From the NCBI RefSeq assembly GCF_038592985.1, contig NZ_CP151951.1:2409001-2473000 (forward strand): 64,000 nt of DNA, given 5' to 3'. Shown here one piece after another: positions 9,644 through 19,281 of this stretch. Below the pieces are notes generated by a model. It was not told where the DNA came from. It saw only the letters and a program-made list of their open reading frames with translations, and made no database searches. The stretch's first letter is position 1, and every line of letters starts with the position of its first letter. The stretch is from Paenibacillus sp. FSL R10-2782 (GTDB lineage Bacteria > Bacillota > Bacilli > Paenibacillales > Paenibacillaceae). The translations under genes were made by a program, and so were the position numbers.

Positions 9644-11449
9644 ATGTATAGTAGAGACAGAAAATGGTTTTTGGTCATCGGAATCATATGTGCAATGATC
9701 ATGACCTCAATTTCGGCATGGCAGCCGCAGACGGCGAATGCCGCTTCAACCTCAGCCTCCAAGGTGGATGCGGTGCTGGTTGTCGATGTGAGTAATTCCA
9801 TGAATACCAGTGATCCAGGCAAAATTGGCAATGAAGCCATGAAAATGTTCATTGATATGCTGTCGACGCAAAATGACAAGGTCGGTATTGTAGCGTATAC
9901 GGATGTCGTACAGCGCGAGAAGGCTTTGCTTAATATTACGTCCGAAGCGGACAAGCAGGAACTGAAGTCGTTCATTGACGGGCTGAACCGGGGGGCGTAT
10001 ACTGACACCTCCGTAGGTGTCAAGGAAGCGATTCGCATTTTGCAGGATGGCAAAACAGCCGGACATGCACCTATGATCGTCATGCTGGCCGATGGTAACA
10101 ACGATTTAAATAAAACAGCGGGCAGAACTGAAAGCCAATCCGATCAGGATATGGCGAAGGCTGTGGCCGAAGCTAAAAATAGCGGTGTTCCGATCTACAC
10201 CATCGGTTTGAATGCAGACGGAAAACTGAATAAAAACAAGCTCGCAGACATTGCGCAGCAAACTGGCGGTAAATCTTTTATTACAAGCTCGGCGGATGAC
10301 CTGCCGAACATCTTGAGTGAAATCTTCGCCAGCAATTTGAAGCTGAAAGTTGTTCCTTTGAAGTCCATTACAGCGAACGGCAACTATCAGGACGTTACGG
10401 TAACTGTACCGAACGATAGCGTGCAGGAGGCTAACATTTCGATTATGTCCTCCAAGCCGGTGGATGCGAGGCTGATAGACCCGTCGGGCAACACCAAGCC
10501 GATTCCTTCAAGTGATGTACTGCTGTCCAAATCGAAAAGCTACTCGCTGATTAAACTGCTCAAGCCTGTGGCTGGCGACTGGAAGCTTCAGATCAAGGGA
10601 GTCCAACAGGATCAGATTGATATTAATCTGGTGTTCAACTATGATTTGGAACTGAAACTGGACGCACCACCTGCCAAAGCCTTCAAAAAAGGTGACGCTG
10701 TCCAAATTCGTTCCTACCTGACGAGTAACAACCAGCAGCTTCAGGATCAGGAACTGTATGCAAATATGAATGCAGTTCTGAAGGTCAAGGACCTTGATTC
10801 CGGTACAACGAATGAGGTTCCATTGAAAAATGAGGGGGACGCTTTTACTGGCTCGTACACGATACCAGAAACGCATGACTATGAACTGACCGTCAGAGCA
10901 GAGGAAAAGAGTTTCTACCGTGAAACCCAGCCTGTGACCATCAGTGCCAAGGCTGCGGCGGGCAGTGGCACAAATAATGGTACTACGACGGCGCCGGCAG
11001 CATCTGCCGAGAAGTCCAAACTGCTCCCCCTCATTCTGTTGGGACTGGGACTGATCGTTCTGCTGCTTGCAGCCTACTTCATCTGGAAGGCTGTCAAAAA
11101 AGCCAATCGTGGCTTCGTTGGACAAATCGTTCTGGAAATCAGGGACGAAAATACCGGCGAAAAAACGTATCCGCAATACAAAAAGCTGAACACCTTCCGG
11201 GGTAAATTCAATCTGCACCAGTTGCTGCAACTGGCACCGGAATTTGCCGGAACCGATAAGGTAGTGTTCACGCCAGCCAATCAGGACCGTATCATGGTGC
11301 GCAGCACTCCGGAGATTACGATTGAGAAATCTGGACGCGCTGTAGATACAGGCAGTGGTCTTGAACTGAAAAACGGCGATCGTCTGACGATTCCGCTGGC
11401 AAGCGTGGACAAAACCATTTTGCTGGAATTCATTTCAGTAAACAGCTAA
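9644..11449 (+). CDS. Secreted-domain von Willebrand factor A protein with one membrane anchor
   Basis: This 601-residue protein opens with a signal peptide (hydrophobic core at about 8-24, ending near ANAAS). The vWA domain carries an intact metal-ion-dependent adhesion site, DVSNS, at residues 48-52. Beta-rich extracellular modules come next, then an Ala/Thr/Gly-rich spacer and a membrane helix at about 460-482. The final 115 residues start with basic residues and should be cytoplasmic; they are beta-rich and might be an FHA-like fold, though that is a guess. It is the first gene of a seven-gene collinear block, with GGAGG-led tubulin-like gene 24 bases downstream. Its topology would let it sense a ligand outside and signal to the GTP-binding proteins inside. 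Membrane-anchored vWA proteins of the BatA type are an alternative comparison. Confidence 0.85.
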   Translation: MYSRDRKWFLVIGIICAMIMTSISAWQPQTANAASTSASKVDAVLVVDVSNSMNTSDPGKIGNEAMKMFIDMLSTQNDKVGIVAYTDVVQREKALLNITSEADKQELKSFIDGLNRGAYTDTSVGVKEAIRILQDGKTAGHAPMIVMLADGNNDLNKTAGRTESQSDQDMAKAVAEAKNSGVPIYTIGLNADGKLNKNKLADIAQQTGGKSFITSSADDLPNILSEIFASNLKLKVVPLKSITANGNYQDVTVTVPNDSVQEANISIMSSKPVDARLIDPSGNTKPIPSSDVLLSKSKSYSLIKLLKPVAGDWKLQIKGVQQDQIDINLVFNYDLELKLDAPPAKAFKKGDAVQIRSYLTSNNQQLQDQELYANMNAVLKVKDLDSGTTNEVPLKNEGDAFTGSYTIPETHDYELTVRAEEKSFYRETQPVTISAKAAAGSGTNNGTTTAPAASAEKSKLLPLILLGLGLIVLLLAAYFIWKAVKKANRGFVGQIVLEIRDENTGEKTYPQYKKLNTFRGKFNLHQLLQLAPEFAGTDKVVFTPANQDRIMVRSTPEITIEKSGRAVDTGSGLELKNGDRLTIPLASVDKTILLEFISVNS

Positions 11450-11473
11450 ACGAACCCTTAGGAGGTCAAATCT

Positions 11474-14400
11474 ATGAAACCAGTAGTTAGAGAGCATATC
11501 CAGCAATTAGACGTATCACTCGGCGGAGGGATCGTAAGCGATAAGATTAGAGTGGATACCATTGATAATCCCATTTTGATTATTGGACTCGGAGGTACGG
11601 GTATTGATGCCCTGCTCCGCTTGAAATATCAAATTAACCGCAGATTCAAGCTGCCGGCAGATCCGGTTTCCAAGAAAAAGAGCGAGAAGCCGGACAACGT
11701 GGAATTTCTGGCTTTTGAAACAAATGAACAGGATCGCAACAAAAAATATAAAGGGATTGGCCTGGACCCGATCAACGAGTTTGTCCTGCTGTCCAATGCG
11801 GAAATCGGCGGATTGCTGCAAAACCGCAGCATTTTGGAGCCGTACATTACGGATTGGCTGTCACCCGAGCTGAGTATTACCGATGGCATGAACGGGGCAG
11901 CAGGGGTGCGTCAGGCTGGACGTTTGCTGCTGTTCACCAAAATCAATCAAGTCGTGCAAAGCATTGACAAGAAAATCAAAACCCTGTCTGAAGGCACCAA
12001 TAAGAAGCTGATGGTGTTCCTGCTGTCCGGTTTGTCCGGCGGTACGGGGAGCGGTACCTTCCTTGATATCTCGTATATCGTCCGTGGGATTATTGAGCGT
12101 GATTACGGCTCCGCAGGTGTGGACCGTGTAAATACATTAGGGTATCTGTTTACACCAGACATTAACCTGGCGAACAAAAGCCTGAGCGAGCATACACGCG
12201 AATATATTAAAAAGAACGGCTATGCCGCGCTCAAAGAGCTGGACTACTGGATGAATGTAGACAGTCGCGGAGAACGGTTCAAGCAGCAGTATGGCAACAT
12301 TTTGACCGTGAATTCACCGTTGCCGCCGTTTAATCTGTGCCACCTCATTTCAGCGACGAACACAGAAGGCAAGCTGCTGGAAAACGCCTATGATTACTGC
12401 ATGAATGTTACCGCCGAGAACATCACCAACTTTATGGCGAGTGAGGAAAAGCAGTCAGGCGAAGAATTTGCCATTCATGACTATATCAGCAACATTCGTA
12501 CCAATATTGCACAAATGAACAAGGCATATCCTGCCAACTACGATTACAATATTATCGGGGCTTCCTCGGCGGTACTGCCGATGGAGGAAATGACGACATA
12601 TCTGGCCTACCGGATGTTTGGCAAAATGTCCAAAATGTTCGAGCAATCGCCGAATCAAGAGGATGTCGAGAAGTTTGCCCGCAAGCTGGGCGTGGATCTG
12701 GACAGTATGATCAAAAACTTCGAATCCCGCGTCCCTGAGCCGTTGCCAGGCTTTGAAAACAGTGAACGATTAAGCTATAACAATGTGGTCAAAATGCAAG
12801 TTGTGAATATGGACACCGAGCTGGAGCAGACCTTCCTGACACGTGCGCGTGAGGAATATATCAAGGCGAAGAAGCAGCTTCCGGGTGAAATTACGGGGCA
12901 GTTTACCGACCAAATTCGGCGGATGTTCCTGCATCCCGAGCAAGGGCCGTTTTATGTGTCCCGTATGATTTATACGGAAAAAGGTTTTAGCTTGCTGAAA
13001 ATGCTGCTTTCCTACATTGAGACGTTGCGTGAATCACTACATCGTATCCCAACGGATATTGAATGGGCGCGTGAACAGGCGGGCGAAAAGCTGGGCGATG
13101 CCAAGAGCGCGTTCGTGTCCAAGGATAAAAAGAAAAATGCGTACATTGAAGCGAAAATCAATGAATACTGGCTTCGGGCCGACGTGGAGCGTACAGAGCA
13201 GCTTATTGAATTTTATGAAGACCTGTATGATCTGCTGAACAAGGAAAACAGCCGCATTTATAATGTATTTACTGAAATTTTGAATGCCCTGAGCGCAATT
13301 TTCGAGAAGAATGGCGATCTGCTGATCAACGGCGAAGAACAATCCGATCACAGAGGCAACAAGACGTACTATTGGAACCTGGTCAGTGTACCGGATATTT
13401 CCGAAGTCGTAACCAAGTTGCTGGATAAGCGTGACGGTGACGATTTGATCCGTGATTTTGCCCAAGAGTTGCTGGAAAATTCGGATCAATGGGTGAAGGA
13501 TCAGGATATCGACATCATTAGTTCTATCTCCAACTTCCTGACCGATAAGTTCGGTGATCTGATCACCCGTTCGATGGAGGATTTCCTCGTGATGAAATAC
13601 GGGCAGGATGAGGCCATTGAAAAATTCGTGGAGCGCTATATTGCAAGCAAGCTGGATGAAGAGGCCGTACCTGTTTTTCATCTGAGCAATAGCTCCGGTA
13701 ACCTGTATTTCCCGTCATGGGGCTTCGTTTCGGTTCCGGTGCAGTCGCCTAATATTCTGAAAGGCGTTCGCAATTATCAAAATAATGCCATTGGTAAATC
13801 ACACTTTACAATTAAAGAGAGCGAAGTCCGTAACCGGATTTTCTGGCTCAATACGCGCAATGGTGTGCCGTTGTTTGTATATACACCGCTCAAGGTGTAT
13901 GAAGAAAGCTATGAAAAAACGATTCTTGACCGCGAAGGTATTGGCCGCCATCTAGTGCAAACGGGCCAGAACAACTGGACGAATTTGCCGTCACCGATTC
14001 CTGAAAAATCGTGGGGCGAAACGTATGTCAATTCGCGTGTGCAAGCTTACAATGCCCGCATCCGTAACGATTTCGACCGTGCCAAGTCACTTGGCGTGAT
14101 CCGTGAGAAGGATGTTGACCAGAATACGAGCAGCCGCTTTACTGTGCTGCGTTCACGTGCGCTGGATCTGAATGGTCTGCTGGCAGGCTACGATATGCGT
14201 CTGCAAGAATCCAAGCCGAATCTGGGTGAGGTAAAGAGAGCATGGTCTGAGCTAAAACGTCTGCTAGCTGAAGGGCTGGAACAGGCGGGAAGCAAGGACA
14301 TCTTTGGCAGCATCAATGAAGAGATGGCGAAGGAAAATCTAATCCGTTCACCGGAGTTAACGCAGGTGGTTCGTGAAGAACTGGCGAAATATACACAGAT

Positions 14401-14863
14401 GGAAGCGAAGGCTTCTGAACTGGAAGCTTTGCTGGGCAAATATCAGGATGAGGAAAAATGGCTGGATCAATTCATTCAGGCACTCTATACCGACACGATT
14501 ACGAAAAAAGGCGCTTTATACGTCTATGACCGTGACGAAGAGGAAGAGGCTTGGGAGCCATTTGCCAACGTCATGAAGAGCCGTAATTACGTGGAGTTTG
14601 AAGTGTTTACGAATTTCCGTGGTCTGGAAGAGAAAAAATATGCAGCTCTGATGCGTAAGGCGGATCGCCGTGATGCTGTCCTGACTTCGTCCGAGGATAT
14701 TACGCCGCTCTTGGTGAAGCTGGATGAACTGGCTGCAATCTACTTGGAAGCCCGGAATCAATTGGAATATGAAAAGGTGGAGCTGGCTAACGGAGCGGAA
14801 CTCTATGCGTTTTACGCTCAAATGTCCGGGAAATTAAACGATATTCGCAGAAAGTTGAAGTAA
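11474..14863 (+). CDS. Tubulin-like (Tubulin_2 family) GTP-binding protein, 1129 aa
   Basis: The N-terminal third looks like a tubulin/FtsZ-fold GTPase. A Rossmann-type IGLGGTG loop occupies residues 37-43 and the tubulin signature loop GGTGSGT residues 189-195, preceded by FLLSGLS. This fits the bacterial tubulin-like family in Pfam (Tubulin_2), much longer than FtsZ. The rest, about 800 residues, is charged and largely helical, with no membrane segment. GTP binding is therefore well supported; polymerisation is inference. It begins 24 bases after the vWA gene behind AGGAGGTC and ends four bases before the next gene. Position between a vWA protein and further GTPase genes suggests a cytoplasmic scaffold or filament for the membrane parts. 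Confidence 0.82.
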   Translation: MKPVVREHIQQLDVSLGGGIVSDKIRVDTIDNPILIIGLGGTGIDALLRLKYQINRRFKLPADPVSKKKSEKPDNVEFLAFETNEQDRNKKYKGIGLDPINEFVLLSNAEIGGLLQNRSILEPYITDWLSPELSITDGMNGAAGVRQAGRLLLFTKINQVVQSIDKKIKTLSEGTNKKLMVFLLSGLSGGTGSGTFLDISYIVRGIIERDYGSAGVDRVNTLGYLFTPDINLANKSLSEHTREYIKKNGYAALKELDYWMNVDSRGERFKQQYGNILTVNSPLPPFNLCHLISATNTEGKLLENAYDYCMNVTAENITNFMASEEKQSGEEFAIHDYISNIRTNIAQMNKAYPANYDYNIIGASSAVLPMEEMTTYLAYRMFGKMSKMFEQSPNQEDVEKFARKLGVDLDSMIKNFESRVPEPLPGFENSERLSYNNVVKMQVVNMDTELEQTFLTRAREEYIKAKKQLPGEITGQFTDQIRRMFLHPEQGPFYVSRMIYTEKGFSLLKMLLSYIETLRESLHRIPTDIEWAREQAGEKLGDAKSAFVSKDKKKNAYIEAKINEYWLRADVERTEQLIEFYEDLYDLLNKENSRIYNVFTEILNALSAIFEKNGDLLINGEEQSDHRGNKTYYWNLVSVPDISEVVTKLLDKRDGDDLIRDFAQELLENSDQWVKDQDIDIISSISNFLTDKFGDLITRSMEDFLVMKYGQDEAIEKFVERYIASKLDEEAVPVFHLSNSSGNLYFPSWGFVSVPVQSPNILKGVRNYQNNAIGKSHFTIKESEVRNRIFWLNTRNGVPLFVYTPLKVYEESYEKTILDREGIGRHLVQTGQNNWTNLPSPIPEKSWGETYVNSRVQAYNARIRNDFDRAKSLGVIREKDVDQNTSSRFTVLRSRALDLNGLLAGYDMRLQESKPNLGEVKRAWSELKRLLAEGLEQAGSKDIFGSINEEMAKENLIRSPELTQVVREELAKYTQMEAKASELEALLGKYQDEEKWLDQFIQALYTDTITKKGALYVYDRDEEEEAWEPFANVMKSRNYVEFEVFTNFRGLEEKKYAALMRKADRRDAVLTSSEDITPLLVKLDELAAIYLEARNQLEYEKVELANGAELYAFYAQMSGKLNDIRRKLK

Positions 14864-14866
14864 AGT

Positions 14867-17233
14867 ATGAGGGAGCAGCTGTTACGTTATGCGGCTGACT
14901 ATGCAGCCGCAGAGGACCAATTAATCGGTAGCGGGGATGGACGCAGCAGCATCCATTTCCCGTCCGTGTTTCTTTTTATCGGTGACCGTATGGGCCCGGT
15001 GATGAACACCATTGCAGATATCAACCGGACCAAGTGGGATAACAGTACGGGGGTAACGTACATTCACATCCAGTCGCAGGAAAACCATGCCGCTGTAGAC
15101 CGTTCGGTGGATGCTATTGTCCATACGGTAGCGGTACCGGAGGAAAACAGCCACAAAACCGGACGCCGTGATTTGCATCAGGCTTTTTATACACATGAGT
15201 CGCAGTTGGTTGAGCTTAACACCGCGTTGCGCCGGGCGAGTGGGCACTTGGCGGATTACGGTCGTTTGTATTCGTCGTTCGAGCGTGTCCATCTATCGAT
15301 CCTGACGACAGCCGACGATCCCATGAATGTATTGGTTCCCGAGATTACGCTGTTGGCGGAATACATTTTTGCGCAGTCCTTTAAGTCGGTGCAGATGGAT
15401 CTGTACGTTTTGATCAGCGAAAGCGATCAGACAGCCCAATTTGGCTATAGCAGCGCAGCGTCAGTCGCTTTTATGAGAGAACTGGACTATTTCCAAAGTC
15501 CGGATTATACGTTCACGGCGCCACTGCATATGACTGAGGACAGACTGACCATTCCAGTATCTCATGCTCCGTCGCCGTTGTTCGATCTCGTCTATGTGCT
15601 GTCCGACAAGAACGAACGCGGTGTAACGGTGCCGAATAGCCTGCGAGAGAGCTGTGATATCATTTGCCACATTCAGCTTCTCAAAAACCGCTATCAGGCG
15701 GGAGATTCCTATCGGTCACAGGATGGGGGGTACAACAATACATCGTTTAAAAACAACATTATGACGGAATCCGGGCGTCAGGGCTATGTGTCGGCCGGAT
15801 TTTCCCGGGTCAAGCGCCCTAATGAGTCGATTGCGCTTACGGTGCTGCATCACTTTTATGTGAAACTGCTGGCCCGTATGAGAATCGAGCAGGAATGGGA
15901 TATAGGCGATAAGCTGGATTATTTCGGTTTGGATGCTGCCGAGCGCAGCCGTACACGAAATGACCTCGTTCCTGGTAATGAGGCCATTACGGACATGAGC
16001 GCTTTAATGACCAGCGGAGCCAGCTACGGCTCGTTAAAGCGAATGACACTGCGCGAGGCGGAGGAAGCCTTGTTCGGACAGGGCTGTGAAGCCTTTTTCC
16101 GCGATAATTGTGAACGGATCGTACAGAAACGGTTGGGGGATTTTCAGGCCGAATTACGTCTGCAAACGGCTGTGAACGAATCGGCCAAGGAGCACCCCGA
16201 GATCGGTTTGTTCGAGCTTACGGACTGGACGGATGAGAATAAGACCGGGAATGTGCTTACCGCCCTTCGGGGACTGATTCGTGATACGTCCAATGATTTG
16301 CAGATCAGCGCTGCTGAGCTGGATGCCCTATATAGTGGACGGGTGGAGGATCAGCCTTTTCAACGCTTACCGCTGATGGATAAGCATAATGTGCGCAGCT
16401 TGATCCGTTACCTGACTGAGACAGTTTACGGGCACAAGCTGCACATGCTGCGGATTCAAACGGATCTGGAGCTATTTCGCCGTTATGAGCTGGCTCTTGA
16501 AAAGTGGCATATGCAGGCGAGACATATTACCGTACAGCTTGCCAATTTGGAGCGTGATCTCCATCAGACTGCAACGGACAGCGTCCGTCAGGCTGACAGC
16601 TATACAGGTCAAAACCTGTTTGAGTATTACGAGCGTGTGACGGAGGATGTCATGCGTGAGCTGGAGACCAAGCGGGGGAAAGCCGTATTCTTTGATGTCC
16701 GGCATATGGGTCCTGTATCCGGTTTACTGGATGGAGGTCCGTCAAAGCTGGTGGATCGACTCACACAGACTTGCCGCACTCTGATCCTTAGCGCACAGCC
16801 GTTTAACCAGACATTCGAGGAAGAATTGCTGCGGCGGGCGAATGTGGCTGCTGCCTATGAAAATCGGCTGGTTGTTCCGAAGGATGAGCTGTTTAAAAAA
16901 CTGTACCAAACGCTGGAGGAAAACGGTGGTATTAACATACGTTTGCTGGATTACACCCATGAGCATCGGTATGAGGAAAAATATTTCTTTGGTGACTATG
17001 AAGGCGAATTTCTCCCGTATGCACTGGATGTGGATATTACCTCGCGTATTTACAAGCTGGGGTTTGTGCATGAGCGTCGCAGCAGCGGGGTAGAAAAGCT
17101 TCATTTGATGGGTGGTTTCCATCTGGAGGATCTGATGGTCTACCGCAACGGCAAGACGTATTATGAGACATATATCGCGAATGGTTTCGTGTTTCACGGG
17201 ATCAACGCGGATCGGCTGCCGGAACTGCGGTAG
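14867..17233 (+). CDS. Unrecognised 788-aa protein of the vWA/tubulin operon
   Basis: I do not recognise this family. It starts three bases after the stop of the tubulin-like gene, so the two products are probably made together and may form a complex. There is no signal peptide or membrane helix. The N-terminal 300 residues alternate hydrophobic strands with helices (SVFLFIGDRMGPVMNT, DLYVLISES, FDLVYVLSDKN). That layout is reminiscent of the first half of the tubulin-like partner, but without its glycine-rich GTP loops. A divergent, non-hydrolysing tubulin-like paralogue is thus a possibility, offered as a hypothesis only. The C-terminal half is charged and helical. Confidence 0.7.
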   Translation: MREQLLRYAADYAAAEDQLIGSGDGRSSIHFPSVFLFIGDRMGPVMNTIADINRTKWDNSTGVTYIHIQSQENHAAVDRSVDAIVHTVAVPEENSHKTGRRDLHQAFYTHESQLVELNTALRRASGHLADYGRLYSSFERVHLSILTTADDPMNVLVPEITLLAEYIFAQSFKSVQMDLYVLISESDQTAQFGYSSAASVAFMRELDYFQSPDYTFTAPLHMTEDRLTIPVSHAPSPLFDLVYVLSDKNERGVTVPNSLRESCDIICHIQLLKNRYQAGDSYRSQDGGYNNTSFKNNIMTESGRQGYVSAGFSRVKRPNESIALTVLHHFYVKLLARMRIEQEWDIGDKLDYFGLDAAERSRTRNDLVPGNEAITDMSALMTSGASYGSLKRMTLREAEEALFGQGCEAFFRDNCERIVQKRLGDFQAELRLQTAVNESAKEHPEIGLFELTDWTDENKTGNVLTALRGLIRDTSNDLQISAAELDALYSGRVEDQPFQRLPLMDKHNVRSLIRYLTETVYGHKLHMLRIQTDLELFRRYELALEKWHMQARHITVQLANLERDLHQTATDSVRQADSYTGQNLFEYYERVTEDVMRELETKRGKAVFFDVRHMGPVSGLLDGGPSKLVDRLTQTCRTLILSAQPFNQTFEEELLRRANVAAAYENRLVVPKDELFKKLYQTLEENGGINIRLLDYTHEHRYEEKYFFGDYEGEFLPYALDVDITSRIYKLGFVHERRSSGVEKLHLMGGFHLEDLMVYRNGKTYYETYIANGFVFHGINADRLPELR

Positions 17234-17303
17234 CAGCAGATTTATCCTACGAGGAATTTGCACAATCCTCCTACTTTAATTATGGAAGGAAGCAACGATT
17301 CTT

Positions 17304-18593
17304 ATGAAGCACCGTAAATTTAATGTTCTCCTATTGCTGTTCGGCTTGCTGGGCGCTGTGGTGGGCTTCATCATTGGAGAGCTGATTCTTAACAAACTGA
17401 TAGGCCACTGGCCACATATCATCGTGATTGGGCTGTATTTTGGCATCATAGCGCTGTGCATTGGTCTGGGATGCCTGATCGGTGAATGGATTTCGCCACA
17501 ACTGAACGGGCCGTCATGGCGGCAGCGGTACTCTGGGCTGTCCTGGAAGCTGCTGGTGCCTGCTACGCTGGTAATGCTGTTCGTGGCAGGGCTGTTACTG
17601 GAGCTGGGCTATCAGGTGAACCCGGAGGGCCGCAAAAGCGTACAGGACCTCGTGCTCGTCATTGATAATTCCGGGAGTATGGAGCAAACAGATCCCGACA
17701 ATGAACGTCTGACAGCCGCCAAGAGTTTAATTGGCCAAATGGATGGAGACAAGCGGGTAGCCATTGTTTCCTTTGAGTCCACTGCACAGTTGGTTCAGCC
17801 GTTTACCCCGATTGGCACAGATGCGGAGAAGCAAGCCGTTTATGCCAAAATCGACAGCATGCAGACCTTAATGACAGGCGGCACAGAAATCGGTCTTGCT
17901 TTGGATGAAACCATCAAAGAAATCGAAACTCAGGGTAATGCGGACAAGGGCTCTCTCGTTATTATGCTGTCTGACGGCTTTAGTGATCTGGATAGCCAGA
18001 CGGCATTGGCTCCTTACATCGCCCGGCAGATTCCGATTAATACAATCGGTTTGAAGCTCGCTGAATCCGATGGTATAGCATTATTGCAAAATATTGCCCA
18101 AATGACGGGTGGAACTTACTTCAATGTGGCGAATGCGCAAGGTCTTACTCAGGCGTTTGGTAAAATTTACGACAAAATCGGCGACCGTACACTGGTAACA
18201 GAGCGAACAGGTGAGTATGCCGACAGTCTGTATTTTGCCATTTACCGTGTAACCGCACTGGTGATTATTGGAGTACTGCTGGGATTGGCACTCGGACTGA
18301 TGTTCGATAACCGTTTTCTGGCCCGGAATTTCGCGATTGGCGGGATTCCTGCGGGCTTGCTGGCTGGCTTTATTTTGGAAAAGGGCCTATCCGGCTCGCC
18401 CATCGGTGATTTGATGATTCGTTTGGTGGCTGCGCTCGTATTGGCGGCTCTGATCGCGGTCTTCTCGCTCGTGTTGCCAGTTGCGGAAAATACTCGCCGT
18501 TCTTCCGGAGGAGGAAGCCCTGGTAACCCATCAGGTCGTCGGAGAGGGGAACCGGAAGGCCCTCCGCGCAATCGACGCAGCAGTGGATTTTAG
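17304..18593 (+). CDS. Multi-pass membrane vWA-domain protein
   Basis: This 429-residue protein has three membrane helices before a vWA domain and two or three after it. The first helices span about residues 8-28, 38-58 and 86-104. The vWA domain (about 115-300) has an intact metal site, DNSGS, at residues 121-125, and the following GGTEIGLA segment carries a Thr in the position of the usual third motif. The last helices lie around 315-395, ending in a Gly/Arg/Pro-rich basic tail. It resembles BatA/BatB-like vWA proteins in outline. It lies 70 bases after the previous gene and 18 before the next. Within the operon it is the second vWA protein, distinct in topology from the first. Confidence 0.82.
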   Translation: MKHRKFNVLLLLFGLLGAVVGFIIGELILNKLIGHWPHIIVIGLYFGIIALCIGLGCLIGEWISPQLNGPSWRQRYSGLSWKLLVPATLVMLFVAGLLLELGYQVNPEGRKSVQDLVLVIDNSGSMEQTDPDNERLTAAKSLIGQMDGDKRVAIVSFESTAQLVQPFTPIGTDAEKQAVYAKIDSMQTLMTGGTEIGLALDETIKEIETQGNADKGSLVIMLSDGFSDLDSQTALAPYIARQIPINTIGLKLAESDGIALLQNIAQMTGGTYFNVANAQGLTQAFGKIYDKIGDRTLVTERTGEYADSLYFAIYRVTALVIIGVLLGLALGLMFDNRFLARNFAIGGIPAGLLAGFILEKGLSGSPIGDLMIRLVAALVLAALIAVFSLVLPVAENTRRSSGGGSPGNPSGRRRGEPEGPPRNRRSSGF

Positions 18594-18611
18594 AACGGGA
18601 GGCTGGAACTA

Positions 18612-19265
18612 ATGCAGTATAGGGACGCGCAGCCCGGTGATCCTGTTATTTCGGAGCTGAGCCACAAAATTGACGATAACCGGGTTGTGCTTCGCTGGCA
18701 GTGGCCAGAAGGAATCGCCGTGGTATATATTGCGAAACAATTAGCCGATCCGGGTGTGAATGGGCAGGAAGATGCCGAAGCGTTGCCGCCTTTTTCAAGC
18801 CTTAAGCTCTTCACACGTGAGGAGTACAAGGCTGCTGGCAGCTACCGTGACCGAATCGATGGCATTGGACGCGTGCGATATACCGTGTATCCGGCTGTGC
18901 GGGAGGACGGAGATACTTTTGTGATCCGTCAGCAAAATGGAGCTAATCGGCTGGAGCTGAGCACGGGTAGAGCTAAAATCAGATATGCGGTCCACCACAA
19001 AAAAGGCTGGTTTCGCAGCCGCAAAACGGTGCAGATTCAGGTGACGGCTGAAGTTCCTGTTCCGCAGGAGGCGCTTTGCTATGTGAAAAAGCGTGGTGGC
19101 TATCCGGCGGACCGGGAAGACGGAACCTTGTACCCGTTTACGGCACCGTTTGCTGCGGGACGGAATGTGTTGCCCGCTGTGGAAGTAGGCGGAGATGAAT
19201 ATGTGCGGCTGTTTTTTACGGACGGTCAGAAATTTGGCACGGTATATGAATTAGTCCCTGAATGA
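18612..19265 (+). CDS. Unrecognised beta-rich protein of the vWA/tubulin operon
   Basis: The 217-residue product has no signal peptide or membrane segment. Alternating hydrophobic patterns (RVVLRWQWPEGIAVVYIAK near the N-terminus, then FVIRQQNGANRLEL and later RLFFTDGQKFG) suggest fibronectin type III-like beta sandwiches, judged by eye. The final motif is typical of such domains. No enzymatic motif is visible. The gene sits between the multi-pass vWA gene and the zinc-ribbon GTPase gene, with short spacings (18 and 16 bases), so it is part of the operon and presumably an adaptor. The start at 18612 follows GGGAGGC. Confidence 0.65.
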   Translation: MQYRDAQPGDPVISELSHKIDDNRVVLRWQWPEGIAVVYIAKQLADPGVNGQEDAEALPPFSSLKLFTREEYKAAGSYRDRIDGIGRVRYTVYPAVREDGDTFVIRQQNGANRLELSTGRAKIRYAVHHKKGWFRSRKTVQIQVTAEVPVPQEALCYVKKRGGYPADREDGTLYPFTAPFAAGRNVLPAVEVGGDEYVRLFFTDGQKFGTVYELVPE

Positions 19266-19281
19266 AAGGAGGCCGCAACCG

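Noticed and set aside
10508..11230. 240-codon - strand frame inside the vWA gene
   Set aside because: It is the antisense shadow of a well supported gene and has no ribosome site or family motif.
13037..13681. 214-codon - strand frame in the tubulin-like gene
   Set aside because: Shadow of a gene with strong coding signs; no site or domain.
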